Part shown: positions 34,020 to 43,417 of the stretch, one piece after another
Layout: every line of letters begins with the position of its first letter
How positions within the stretch are numbered: position 1 is the stretch's first letter
Origin: an uncultured bacterium
GTDB lineage: Bacteria > Oederibacteriota > PGYV01 > Palsa-1178
Direction: 5' to 3'
DNA: 64,000 nt
Assembly: GCA_937889595.1 (NCBI GenBank)
Contig: CALAOR010000078.1
Location: forward strand, 124,001-188,000
Notes under the pieces: model-generated
What the model was told of the DNA's origin: nothing
The model's input: the letters and a program-made list of their open reading frames with translations, nothing else
The model's database searches: none
Translations under genes and position numbers: made by a program

Positions 34020-36869
34020 TCACCGCAGTATAATCAGTATTTTTATTCTGCTTTTTGACTGCCTTCCCCCGGCGTCTGATACAGTCACCGTGTAATAATA
34101 TATGCCGTTGGAGCATTTTTTCATGGCATCCTGCGGCGAGTTGACCTCATAATTGCCGCTGATGGCCCCGGCAGGCCAGCTTAAATCCTCTATGAGCCTG
34201 AACGCGGCGCTGTAAATTTTCATCCTGATCGAAACAGGCTTTCCCTCGCAATCCAGCTTTAGCTTGAAACCGCCGCTGCTGCTCATGACCGGATTTGGAT
34301 ATATATTAACATCTACTATTTCAAACCCAACAGTAACAGTGTACACGGCCGTGGCAGTTAATATGATTTGCGGCATTTCTGTGGACGTCGCGGTTGAAGT
34401 GAACCAGGGTGTTCCTGTAATTGTTCCTGTTATGGTAAATGTCTGCGCGGCAGTTGGTGTTGCAGGCGGTGTAAATGTTTCTGTCTGCGTCGCAGTAACT
34501 GTGGCGCTCCAAAGCTGATTTACTGTTTCGGATATGGTTGGTGTTTCGGTAATAGTTGCTGTGCTTGTTGATGTTAATACCAACGTGGAAGTCACGCTAT
34601 TCGTTGAAGTTGAAGTTGCTGTTTTGGTTGCGGTTACGGTCTTGCTTTGCGTTGCCGTAATTGCCGGAACTGTCGCGGTTTGAGTCTGCGTTTGGGTTGG
34701 CGCTATCAAGGGCTGCTTCCAAACCCCTCCTCCGAATGTGGTCACATATATTCCACTTGTATCAAATGTCACACGCTGTATTGAGGCAAACGGTATCCCT
34801 GTCTCCCTCGCCCATGTTGCGCCGTTGTTCGCGCTTTTGAACAAGCCCTGGTTCTCTGTCGAATAATAAACATTGTTTGTGTTGCCAGGGTCTATGGACG
34901 GCGCAAATCCGTAAGGAGTGTGGCCCACGGGCATATTCATAAGCGTCCAATTCGCGCCATTGTTGGTTGTGCGCCACAGGCCGCCGTCGGACAATCCCCC
35001 GCCGTCCTGGGCCGCGATGTAAATTGTATTTGGATCAACCGGGTTGACGTCAAAATCCGTGGGGTATTTCAAAGGGCCCCCATTGACAGATAATGCTATA
35101 TTTGCCCATGACGCCCCCTGGTTGGCTGACATAAAAAGCCCGCCCGGGTTTGTGTAACTTTTTTGCGCGCTCAAAAGGCAGTAAAGTTTTCCGCTTACAA
35201 GTTTTAGGGAATACACGTCGTGGTTCGTTCCTATGGCAACCGGCGCTGTCGCAACCCAGTTTGTTCCTGCCGCGTTTGTGGACTTATAAACACCGTTTCC
35301 CCATGAAGCCGCGAAGTAAATGTTATTCACAGGGTCAAAAATAACCGAGGTTGTGGGCGAAACAGGAATCCCTGTCGAGCTCGGCACCCAGGTCGCGCCA
35401 TAGTCCGTGGATCTGACTATGCCGCCGCTTCCGGCTCTGCCTAAGGGCCAGCTGTGGTCAATATCATGAAGTCCGCCCACAGCCGCAATAATTGTGCCCG
35501 GAGTAGGGTTAAAAGCTATCTGATAAAAAGTATTTGTCCACGCCTGTGATGCCGTGCCCTTGCGGGCCGTATCAGACCAGGTCTGGCCCGCGTCAGTGGA
35601 GCGCGCAAAACCTATGTCCGTATAGCAGATGTAGTGATAACTTGGATTATTCGGGTCAATAACATAATGCCACGCGCTGGTCATCTCAAGCCCGCGCGTG
35701 GCCCACTTCTTTCCCGCGGCGCGTGCGCCCGCGTCAGAGTAAGTTGAGTATGCCTCCTGCCATGTGGCGCCTCCGTCATTGGTCAGGATTGTTTCCCCTA
35801 AATTTGTGAACATGGCCCTGCCCGAATCCGACGGGCATACCCCTATCATTGAATTAGGCGCGCCCCATGAAAAACTTAAGTCATAGCTTATCCATCCGAG
35901 CGCTGCGTTGGCGACAGGCGCTGAATCAATAAAAACCTGCGCCCAGGTTGTTCCGCCGTCGGATGTTTTCCATATGCTGCGGTCATTGATGTTGGTGCAG
36001 TAAGCGGTCGAGGTGTCGTTGTCAGCGCAGGCTATCATGGAAAAAGTATCGGCCGCGCTTGAGATAACCCAAGCGGCCCCGTTTGTCGAAGTATAAATGC
36101 TGTTATTGTTCACGTCTATTTCAAAAAGGCGGGAACCGCCTGCTGTGGATGCCCCGCAGAAACTTAAGGAATTTGTTGACGGCAATCCGGCATTAAAAGC
36201 GCCCCATGTAAGCCCGTTGTCTGTTGATCTAAATATCCCGTCCCCCGAGCCTGCGTAACAGGTTCTGTTTCCAGCCGGACTTGACTGGTCTATAAAAAGC
36301 CCCTGGATATACCCGGTGCTCAAGCCAGGGCCTGTAAAAGTTGTGCCGTTGTTTGTACTCGTGTATACGCCGCTGTCCGTGCCCACCAGCATAAGATTGG
36401 CGTTGGCCCTGTCGAGATAAATAACCGTCACCCTGGCAACTCCCCAGGGCGGCGTTGCGTTTAAAACGGACCAGTTCACGCCAGCGTCATTGCTGACAAG
36501 CAGCGCAGGCGGGTTGTTCTGGCTGTCCTGCTGAGGTCCCCATCCGTAAACAATGCCGGGATTAACAGGATGATAAGCCATGGCGCACATGAATCCCTGG
36601 TTAAAAAACCCGTAATCAACTCCGGCGGATATCTGATAAAAATCCAGCATGCCCCAGTTATTCCCGCCGTCAGTTGACCTGTACCACCCCGACATATCAG
36701 ACCCGACAAAACGCAGGTTAGGATCAAGCGGTGAGATGGATGGGGCATACTGCGCCCCGCCCCCGCCAATGCCGACAGGAACCCAGGCGCCATAACATAC
36801 ACAGGCAGTACAGATAAGGAAAATCATCGGAAGGATCTTTTTTGAAATCATCCCTGTATTTTTTGCCAT
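34020..36869 (-). CDS. Secreted BNR/sortilin-like propeller protein with Thr-rich linker and sorting-type end
   Basis: The 949-residue protein has a signal peptide (ILPMIFLICTACVCYGA). Residues 30-730 contain many Asp-box-type repeats (STDGGNNWG, SNDAGVNWS, TTNNGANWT, STDYGATW), as in sialidase, GH74 and VPS10-type beta-propellers. A Thr/Ser/Ala/Val linker follows (about 735-845). A carboxy-terminal Ig-like module (VNIYPNPVMSSSGGFKLKL ... NGIYYYTVTVSD) resembles FlgD-Ig/type-A sorting domains. No glycosidase catalytic residues could be assigned, so the function is open: a surface glycan-binding or degrading protein is a guess. The ATG at 36869 is preferred; a TATAAT box ends seven bases before it, which suggests a leaderless or very short-leader mRNA. 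Confidence 0.85.
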   Translation of the reverse strand: MAKNTGMISKKILPMIFLICTACVCYGAWVPVGIGGGGAQYAPSISPLDPNLRFVGSDMSGWYRSTDGGNNWGMLDFYQISAGVDYGFFNQGFMCAMAYHPVNPGIVYGWGPQQDSQNNPPALLVSNDAGVNWSVLNATPPWGVARVTVIYLDRANANLMLVGTDSGVYTSTNNGTTFTGPGLSTGYIQGLFIDQSSPAGNRTCYAGSGDGIFRSTDNGLTWGAFNAGLPSTNSLSFCGASTAGGSRLFEIDVNNNSIYTSTNGAAWVISSAADTFSMIACADNDTSTAYCTNINDRSIWKTSDGGTTWAQVFIDSAPVANAALGWISYDLSFSWGAPNSMIGVCPSDSGRAMFTNLGETILTNDGGATWQEAYSTYSDAGARAAGKKWATRGLEMTSAWHYVIDPNNPSYHYICYTDIGFARSTDAGQTWSDTARKGTASQAWTNTFYQIAFNPTPGTIIAAVGGLHDIDHSWPLGRAGSGGIVRSTDYGATWVPSSTGIPVSPTTSVIFDPVNNIYFAASWGNGVYKSTNAAGTNWVATAPVAIGTNHDVYSLKLVSGKLYCLLSAQKSYTNPGGLFMSANQGASWANIALSVNGGPLKYPTDFDVNPVDPNTIYIAAQDGGGLSDGGLWRTTNNGANWTLMNMPVGHTPYGFAPSIDPGNTNNVYYSTENQGLFKSANNGATWARETGIPFASIQRVTFDTSGIYVTTFGGGVWKQPLIAPTQTQTQTATVPAITATQSKTVTATKTATSTSTNSVTSTLVLTSTSTATITETPTISETVNQLWSATVTATQTETFTPPATPTAAQTFTITGTITGTPWFTSTATSTEMPQIILTATAVYTVTVGFEIVDVNIYPNPVMSSSGGFKLKLDCEGKPVSIRMKIYSAAFRLIEDLSWPAGAISGNYEVNSPQDAMKKCSNGIYYYTVTVSDAGGRQSKSRIKILIILR

Positions 36870-36908
36870 ATTTGAATTATACCATAACAAATTTCTTACA
36901 ATCAGACA

Positions 36909-37871
36909 TTATATATGCGTTTCATCAAGAATTGCGTCTATTTCCTTTATCACATCCACAGTCAGTGTTATTTCCCCTGCTGCGGCGGTCTCCTGGATCT
37001 GGCCCGGTTTTCTTGCCCCGACTATTGCCGCGGTTATTTCGGGGCGCCTTAGGATCCAGGCTATTGCAAGCTGGCTTAAGGTTATGCCGGCTTTTTGGGA
37101 TACTATCCTTAATTTATCAATGAGTTCCATATTTGTGGTGAGTTGCGGTTCGGTGAAGTTGGTGTCGCGCTTCCTGTGGTCGCTTTCGGAGAGTGCTTTT
37201 ACCCACTCCATGGTCACTTTCCCGGTCAGCAAACCCTTTTCCATGGGCGAGTATGTCACCATCCCGATATTATTTTCCCTGCAATACGCCATCTGGTCTT
37301 TTTCTATTCCTCTCTTTAACATGTTGTATGGCGGCTGGAGCGAGGCTATTTTTCCCGATGGCCGTATCTTTTTCATCTGTTCCGTGGAAAAGTTTGATAC
37401 CCCGCCGAAGCGCACTTTTCCTTCTTTTATTAGTTCGTTTACCGCAACCCAGCCTTCCACTATATCCTCTTCAGGCTGGGGCCAGTGGATCTGGTACAGA
37501 TCTATATAACCCGTGGATAACCTGGACAATGAATCTTCGCACTCTTTTTTAATGTCCTTTTTTTTCAGGGACCCGTATATCTCGCTTCCGCCGGCATTCC
37601 AGCGCCTCTCGCACTTTGTGGCGATTATGATATTATCCCTGATGCCTTTTATAGCCTTTCCCACGACAGTTTCCGAATGGCCCAGCCCGTATACGGCTGC
37701 GGTATCGATCCAGTTTATGCCGCAGTCCACGGCCTCGCGCACGGTTTTGATGGTGTCGTCATCATCCTGCGGCCCCCATCCGAATTTCCATTCCCCTCCG
37801 CCCGCGGCCCATGTCCCCAGCCCCACGACAGACAGTTCAAGCCCTGTCCAACCAAGTGTTCTTTTTTTCAT
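36909..37871 (-). CDS. Aldo/keto reductase
   Basis: The 320-residue TIM-barrel NAD(P)H oxidoreductase has the full catalytic tetrad: Asp56, Tyr61, Lys86 and His129 (INWIDTAAVYG, IIIATK, LYQIHWPQ). The sequence around GVSNFSTEQM and the NADPH-binding end (AIVGARKPGQIQETA) are typical. Substrate is unknown; family members reduce sugar or other aldehydes. It has its own position between rsmA and the BNR gene, separated from rsmA by a dispersed repeat copy. Confidence 0.93.
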   Translation of the reverse strand: MKKRTLGWTGLELSVVGLGTWAAGGGEWKFGWGPQDDDDTIKTVREAVDCGINWIDTAAVYGLGHSETVVGKAIKGIRDNIIIATKCERRWNAGGSEIYGSLKKKDIKKECEDSLSRLSTGYIDLYQIHWPQPEEDIVEGWVAVNELIKEGKVRFGGVSNFSTEQMKKIRPSGKIASLQPPYNMLKRGIEKDQMAYCRENNIGMVTYSPMEKGLLTGKVTMEWVKALSESDHRKRDTNFTEPQLTTNMELIDKLRIVSQKAGITLSQLAIAWILRRPEITAAIVGARKPGQIQETAAAGEITLTVDVIKEIDAILDETHI

Positions 37872-37898
37872 ATCCCGCCTCCATTAATATACGGTCAA

Positions 37899-37917
37899 AT
37901 GATACTGCCGGAAAACC
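37899..37917 (+). repeat. Dispersed 19-bp repeat, copy 3 (exact)
   Basis: Identical to 16512-16530, between the rsmA stop and the aldo/keto reductase start. Confidence 0.7.
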
Positions 37918-37949
37918 CTCCAAAACAACGATATTTTTCTTTGCTTCTT

Positions 37950-38837
37950 TCAGTGATTATCCTGTAAATCATACAGCAGGTCCGCAAGTTTTGCGAAAGC
38001 CGGTATGGAAACAGCCTCGGCCCTGGCTTTTAAATCAATGCCCGCGGCGACAAACGCCTTTTTCAGCGGTTCTTCGCCCAAACCAAGCGAGCGCTTTAGG
38101 TTGTTCATGAGCATTTTTCTGCGCTGGGTGAACCCTCCGCGCGTTACTTTGAAAAAGAATTCCTCGTTTTTTACCTTTATCGGCTCCTGCTTTTCAAAAT
38201 CAAGTTCTATGAAAGCCGAGTCAACATTGGGGATTGGGAAAAAATTATCCCTGCCTATTTTTAAAAGCACTTTGCAGTCAGCATAATACTGGCAGTAGAT
38301 CGACAGCGAACCGTAAATTTTTGAGCCTTCCTTTGCGGTTATCCTTTCAGCCACTTCTTTCTGGACCATCAGATAGGCCCGGCTTACAAAATCCCTGTTT
38401 TCAATAAGTTTTTCTATTATGGGGGTGGTTATATAATAAGGAATATTTCCTATGACCTTGATTTTTTTCCCGGGCAATTGCGGCCCTGCTATGGCCCTTA
38501 TATCAGACAGCATTATATCCGCGTTTATAAGCTCGAGGTTTTCCTTGTTGGAAAACTTGACCCGCAATATGTCAAATGCTTCCCTGTCTATTTCTATGGC
38601 ATGGAGTTTTTTTATCTTATCAACGAGTTCCTGGGTCAGGAACCCGGAACCCGCGCCTATTTCAATGTAGGTTTCATCGGATTTAGGCGCGATTTTTTCA
38701 ATTATCTGCAGGACCTTGTCCTTCTGGTGCAGGAAGTTCTGGCCGAGGCGTTTTTTATATGTGAATTTCTTTCTTTCTTCTTTAAGCCCTTTTAAAATAT
38801 ATTCGTCATCTTCCTTTTTCAAGGTATTGACCCACAA
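37950..38837 (-). CDS. rsmA: 16S rRNA dimethyladenosine transferase
   Basis: The protein is KsgA, which dimethylates two adjacent adenines near the 3' end of 16S rRNA in late 30S assembly. It has KKRLGQNFLHQKDKV, the SAM-binding IEIGAGSGFLTQEL, and the catalytic NIPYYITTPII. No ATG start is available before the conserved region. The longest frame starts at TTG 38837, inside the end of the ABC ATPase gene; another TTG lies at 38822. Either gives 290-295 residues, slightly longer than usual. The overlap places it in the glycan-export transcript. Confidence 0.95.
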   Translation of the reverse strand: MWVNTLKKEDDEYILKGLKEERKKFTYKKRLGQNFLHQKDKVLQIIEKIAPKSDETYIEIGAGSGFLTQELVDKIKKLHAIEIDREAFDILRVKFSNKENLELINADIMLSDIRAIAGPQLPGKKIKVIGNIPYYITTPIIEKLIENRDFVSRAYLMVQKEVAERITAKEGSKIYGSLSIYCQYYADCKVLLKIGRDNFFPIPNVDSAFIELDFEKQEPIKVKNEEFFFKVTRGGFTQRRKMLMNNLKRSLGLGEEPLKKAFVAAGIDLKARAEAVSIPAFAKLADLLYDLQDNH

Positions 38838-39531
38838 CGTCCGCGGGATCTCCGTCCGCTTTTATCATACCGTGTTCAAGCCATATTACCCTTGAACATA
38901 TGCTTTTTATCGCGTCCATGGAGTGCGATACAAAAACCGTAGTAACCCCGTTATTGATGAGTTTTTTAATGGCTTCGCCGGATTTTACCTGGAAAAATTC
39001 GTCGCCCACCGACAAAATCTCATCGATTAAAAGTATCTCGGGTTCGGTGTGCACGGCGACCGAGAAAGCCAGCCTCATATACATGCCGTTGGAATATGTC
39101 CTGACCGGCATGTCTATGAACTCCGCTATTTCGGAGAAAGCTATTATCTCGGCCGACTTTTTCATTATTTCCTTTTTTGTGTTCCCGAGAAGTATGCCGT
39201 TTATGATTATATTTTCCCTGCCTGAAAGGTCGGGATGAAACCCGGCGCCAAGCTCGAGCAGAGGCGTCCTCCTGCCCTTGATGTCCACTATGCCTTTGGT
39301 AGCGTTCGCGACCCCGAGGAGTATGGATAAAAGCGTGCTTTTCCCCGCGCCGTTCTTTCCTATTATGCCCACGCAATCGCCTTTTTTTATGTCAAATGAT
39401 ATTCCTTTAAGCGCCCAGAACACGTCATTCCTATTTTTAAGGATCTTGTGCAGGTTCAGCACAAATTCCTTGAACCCGAGAGACTCCCTTCTTGCAGGAT
39501 AGCTTTTCCAGAGATTGTCTATATGGATCAT
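38806..39531 (-). CDS. ABC transporter ATPase for polysaccharide export (Wzt/TagH type)
   Basis: The 241-residue ATPase has Walker A GKNGAGKST, the signature region around DMPVRTYSNGMYMRLAFSVAV, and Walker B EILLIDEILSVGDEFF. The ELGAGFHPDLSGRENI segment is specific to the Wzt/TagH/KpsT group. It lacks the extra carboxy-terminal glycan-binding domain found in O9a-type Wzt, so it is more like TagH or the short Wzt forms. With the adjacent permease it would export an undecaprenyl-linked glycan made by the upstream glycosyltransferases. Confidence 0.93.
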   Translation of the reverse strand: MIHIDNLWKSYPARRESLGFKEFVLNLHKILKNRNDVFWALKGISFDIKKGDCVGIIGKNGAGKSTLLSILLGVANATKGIVDIKGRRTPLLELGAGFHPDLSGRENIIINGILLGNTKKEIMKKSAEIIAFSEIAEFIDMPVRTYSNGMYMRLAFSVAVHTEPEILLIDEILSVGDEFFQVKSGEAIKKLINNGVTTVFVSHSMDAIKSICSRVIWLEHGMIKADGDPADVVGQYLEKGR

Positions 39532-39532
39532 A

Positions 39533-40300
39533 TCAGATGACCTCGTCCAGCTTAAAGCTCAGTTTTTCAAATATAAACAACCCTGCCAGGAAAAATATAA
39601 TTGCCGATGCAGCTGAGATCCCAATGTACTGCCAGTTTATAGTGTTGGTCATTATAAGGTCGCGCCAACTCTGTATGACATACATCATGGGGTTTAAGGA
39701 GAGGATTATGCGGAATTTCTCCGGTATCGACGACAGCGGGTATATGATCGGGGTTACCCAGAAAAGCATGTTCATGACCACTCCCGTTATGTATTCAAGG
39801 TCCCTGAAAAAAGCGTTTACCATGGCTATTGCCATGGATATTCCCGAGACTATCATGAACTGGATTATGATAAGTATAGGTATGCCGTACAGCCACTGTA
39901 TCCCGGGCATTCCCTTGCCGTAGATCAGGATTGCGGCAAGAACCGGTATAGCAAAAAGCATTGTAATAAGCTGGCCTGATATCAGCGATAATACAAGAAA
40001 ATGCTTTGGAAATATAACTTTTTTTATAAGTCCCGTGTTTCCCGTCAATGTATTGACGGACATAAGCACCGAAGCCGAGAACCAGTTCCACGGGAACAGC
40101 GCTGAAAGTAGGAATAACGCGTAATTATCCATTTTGAACCGCATAAAAACGCTGAAAGCAAGAAAATATATTATTGCCGTGAAGATCGGATTTAAAAGGG
40201 ACCAGACAAAACCTATATAAGTCCTTTTATACTTTAAAGTTATCTCTTTCTCGACTAAAATCAGGAAAAGATCCCAGTAACGCTGTATGTCCCTGTTCAT
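39533..40300 (-). CDS. ABC-2 type polysaccharide export permease (Wzm/TagG type)
   Basis: The 255-residue permease has six membrane segments. Its opening, RYWDLFLILVEKEITLKYKRTYIGFVWSLLNP, is the recognisable cytoplasmic start of the Wzm/TagG family. The ATG at 40300 has GGAAGG ten bases upstream and is preferred to TTG 40318. It lies one base before the ATPase start, so the pair is tightly coupled. Confidence 0.93.
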   Translation of the reverse strand: MNRDIQRYWDLFLILVEKEITLKYKRTYIGFVWSLLNPIFTAIIYFLAFSVFMRFKMDNYALFLLSALFPWNWFSASVLMSVNTLTGNTGLIKKVIFPKHFLVLSLISGQLITMLFAIPVLAAILIYGKGMPGIQWLYGIPILIIIQFMIVSGISMAIAMVNAFFRDLEYITGVVMNMLFWVTPIIYPLSSIPEKFRIILSLNPMMYVIQSWRDLIMTNTINWQYIGISAASAIIFFLAGLFIFEKLSFKLDEVI

Positions 40301-40370
40301 TTTAAATGCGCCTTCCAATTATGGATTTTAAAACATTATACAAAAACAATCTGGCAATTGCAATTCAATC

Positions 40371-41060
40371 TTATAGCTGTTTCCTTAAAACAACCGTAAA
40401 TCCGTGGCCAACCTTGTCATCCACGTCCTGTATGGCCTCTATTATGACCGGTTTGGGAAATATACCGCTGTTGTTCATATATATTATCAATTCAAGGAGA
40501 TCCTGTGTTATCCATACACTGAAATGCTCGTATGTTTCCTGTTTTAAATCCGTGATGCCCGCATGCCGCTCAATAAGTTCCTTTAAGGTTGTCCTCGGCC
40601 TTTCTTTGTCAAAGGTCCTTTCCTTATGCGGCACTATCATGAAAATTATGCCGCCTTTTTTTACGATCCTGTACCATTCAAGCAGTGCTTTCATGGGATC
40701 TAAAAAATGTTCCAAAACATGAGAGTTTATAACAAAATCAAAAGACTCATCAGTTACAGGTATATTATCACCAGCCGCTACTATATCGACCGGCATGTAT
40801 GATCCGCATGTTCTTACTTCTTCCAGCTTAAATACAGTCAATTCATTTGTATAGTCAACATTTAATGTTTTCAACCCAAATGAATTATGTTCAGCACCTC
40901 CTATTTCAATACCCTGCCCCTTACAGTATATATTAGCAAGCCGCGATTTAACTATTTCTCGTTGTAGGGTCTTTTGTATTTTTCCTAATACTTCTTTCCA
41001 TTTTCCCTTAGATAATATCTGAAAAGTGCGTTTTACATAGTGTGAAATTCTTGCAAACAT
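40371..41060 (-). CDS. SAM-dependent methyltransferase
   Basis: The 229-residue class I methyltransferase has GQGIEIGGAEHNSFGLKTLNVDY as a modified SAM-binding motif I and DESFDFVINSHVLEHFLDPMKALLEWYRIVKKGG as the motif IV-VI region. In glycan clusters such enzymes often methylate a terminal sugar and thereby stop chain growth, which here would fit an ABC-exported polymer. That role is an inference from position, 70 bases before the permease gene. Confidence 0.88.
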   Translation of the reverse strand: MFARISHYVKRTFQILSKGKWKEVLGKIQKTLQREIVKSRLANIYCKGQGIEIGGAEHNSFGLKTLNVDYTNELTVFKLEEVRTCGSYMPVDIVAAGDNIPVTDESFDFVINSHVLEHFLDPMKALLEWYRIVKKGGIIFMIVPHKERTFDKERPRTTLKELIERHAGITDLKQETYEHFSVWITQDLLELIIYMNNSGIFPKPVIIEAIQDVDDKVGHGFTVVLRKQL

Positions 41061-41183
41061 GCGAACCTCCTGATTTATTATTTAAAACTTTTTGCAAACC
41101 AGCTTAATTCTTTATTTTTTTATACTGTCATATCCGTATAACTCATATAATCCATGTGTCATTGCGGTTTTATAACGGCATTT

Positions 41184-43358
41184 TCATAAAACGGTGCTGT
41201 TTCCCGCCCCAAATAAATTTTTTATTATGTTTGCCGCAGTTATTTCAGGTGAATATTTGGCCACGCACAGGGCGTTCCTGGAAATATATTTTCTTAGGTT
41301 TTCATTGCCAATCAGCTTCGAAACCACGTCGTAAATTTTATTTTCATTTAAGGTATCCACCAAAAATCCGCTGTAATTATCATCGATTATTTCCTTAAGT
41401 CCTCCCTGAACCGGTCCAACAACACAGGCGCCGCAAGCCATGGCTTCCATTGCGGTAAGTCCCATTGCCTGGAATATTGAACAATCAATAAAAATATCAG
41501 CGTCTGTGATTACCGCGCTCACTGCCTCTGTAGAAAGCTCTCCGGCGCATGTATATTTAAAATTCCTTTTCAGCGCCAAATAACCCGGGTCATTGTCATT
41601 TACGCCGAATATAGTTATGTCAATTTTGTCCTGATATTTGGTCTTTATTCTTTTTAAGATTTTCATTGTCATTTCAGACCCTCTTCTAGGCGAAGACGGC
41701 CTTACCATGGCGGCGATTTTTATGGCTTTTTTTTTCTTGTAAAATGGCAGCGGATGAAAGTTTTCAATGTTAAATGACAATCCTATAACATCGGATTTTA
41801 CGCCGGTCTCCGCCTCTAGTTTTTCCCGATTCCAGCGTGTTTTTGTGAATATATGCAGTCCCGGAATTGTGGAATAACTTGATTTGGCGGTTTCACAGTC
41901 ATCTGTGCCTTTTAAAAAGAAATCAGGTTCATAATCCTGCATATAATAACCCAATACCGGCTTTTTTGGCTGTAATAACAGCGGTTTCATCCAGAAGACA
42001 GTAAGATACAATGTGGCAATTACCGCGTCATAATCCCGGCTGTGGTTCATCAGATCGGACGGATCCGATAAATAAACCATTGGTACCGTGTTTTCAGGGT
42101 GATTGACTTCAAAATACAGCCTGTTATTTTCAAGATTTGCTATACGTACGTCTAATCCCATATCCCTCATCGCGGCAGCTTCCGTAAGGATAATATTCCC
42201 TCCGCCTCCCACCTGCCGTGCCGGAAGCAGAAAAAGAATCCGCTTGCCCTTGAATTGCCTTGCAATTACTTCCCGGTTTTCATATAGATCAGGAATACTT
42301 TCACACCGTTTACGCACAAACTCCAGCGATGGATGATGCCTTGTAATTGAAACCAATGAATCAACAACCTCCTGGCCGTGTTTTTTCACCAACAACCCTG
42401 CCGCTCTTTGGGATAACAACATCCGTTTTTCACTCATGTAACTTTTGGATTGGGAGTGAAAAATGTAACAATCATCGGCTATTGCAAGCTTCCATCCGGC
42501 TTTAACAGCCCGGATGCAATAATCATTTTCCTCGCAATATCCTTTTTGGAAAGTTATCTCATCCATAAGGCCCACATCTTCAATCAGGGCCCTTTTGATC
42601 AAAAAACAAAACCCATTGACTATACCAACCATAGGGTAAGTCCTGTTTGAAACACGCGCGACTTCATCCGCAAATTTTTCAACAGACCATCCTGCAGGCA
42701 GGGAGTTATCCAACCAGTCCCCGTCCTTGCCAAATAAATGCGGAACTGATTGCCATGAAGCTGTATTGCTAAGTGGCCCGACTATCCCTATTTTATTGTC
42801 TGACCGCATGCATTCTATGAGGCGATCCAGCCATTTGGAAGGAACAATTGTATCACTGTTCAGCAGAACCACAAAACCTGCAGTTGAAGCCTTTAACCCC
42901 TGATTTGCGGCCATTGTATACCCTCCGGCCTCCTCATTGCGTAGTAAAGTATGGCTTGACCCCTTTAAAAATCCGGCCAAATAATTTTTTGTTTCATCCC
43001 CGCTGCCATCATCAACAATTATCAGATTATACGGCGCGCCGGTATTTGCCTTCACAGATTCAAGACAATATTTAACGTCATCTAATGCGTTATGAACACA
43101 TATGACAATATCAACCTGATCCTTGTGAGGCTGCACGGCCTTACTGCGTTTCCCGGTTCCTTTTTCCCCGCCGTTTATCAGTGACATTGAAACACTTTTT
43201 TCATATTGGATCTGTATCCAGGCATCATAATCGTAATACTGTTTCCTCAACATTACACATCTTATCTTATTTATCGTTTTATTAAATACGGCGGGTATTC
43301 CATCCTCCTTTAAAACCTTTAACGCTTTTCCACACAAAACAAGGATTTTCTTTATCAC
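41184..43358 (-). CDS. Two-domain glycosyltransferase (GT2 plus GT4)
   Basis: The 724-residue protein fuses two transferases. Residues 80-330 are a GT-A GT2 domain: VDIVICVHNALDDVKYCLESV, IIVDDGSGDET, LLNSDTIVP and later YCEENDYCIRA. Residues 370-720 are a GT-B GT4-like domain: KRILFLLPARQVGGGGNIILTE and MEAMACGACVVGPVQGGLKEII. Such fusions probably add two sugars in sequence or a repeating disaccharide. It is the third of three minus-strand glycosyltransferases in transcription order. Confidence 0.92.
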   Translation of the reverse strand: MIKKILVLCGKALKVLKEDGIPAVFNKTINKIRCVMLRKQYYDYDAWIQIQYEKSVSMSLINGGEKGTGKRSKAVQPHKDQVDIVICVHNALDDVKYCLESVKANTGAPYNLIIVDDGSGDETKNYLAGFLKGSSHTLLRNEEAGGYTMAANQGLKASTAGFVVLLNSDTIVPSKWLDRLIECMRSDNKIGIVGPLSNTASWQSVPHLFGKDGDWLDNSLPAGWSVEKFADEVARVSNRTYPMVGIVNGFCFLIKRALIEDVGLMDEITFQKGYCEENDYCIRAVKAGWKLAIADDCYIFHSQSKSYMSEKRMLLSQRAAGLLVKKHGQEVVDSLVSITRHHPSLEFVRKRCESIPDLYENREVIARQFKGKRILFLLPARQVGGGGNIILTEAAAMRDMGLDVRIANLENNRLYFEVNHPENTVPMVYLSDPSDLMNHSRDYDAVIATLYLTVFWMKPLLLQPKKPVLGYYMQDYEPDFFLKGTDDCETAKSSYSTIPGLHIFTKTRWNREKLEAETGVKSDVIGLSFNIENFHPLPFYKKKKAIKIAAMVRPSSPRRGSEMTMKILKRIKTKYQDKIDITIFGVNDNDPGYLALKRNFKYTCAGELSTEAVSAVITDADIFIDCSIFQAMGLTAMEAMACGACVVGPVQGGLKEIIDDNYSGFLVDTLNENKIYDVVSKLIGNENLRKYISRNALCVAKYSPEITAANIIKNLFGAGNSTVL

Positions 43359-43417
43359 CGGTAATTCTCCCGTGCTTTTAATAGACAGTTGATTTTATGA
43401 CCTTCGACACGAATAAA

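Noticed and set aside
33886-34116. Minus-strand 76-codon frame
   Set aside because: It overlaps the end of the BNR-protein gene and shows no coding features.
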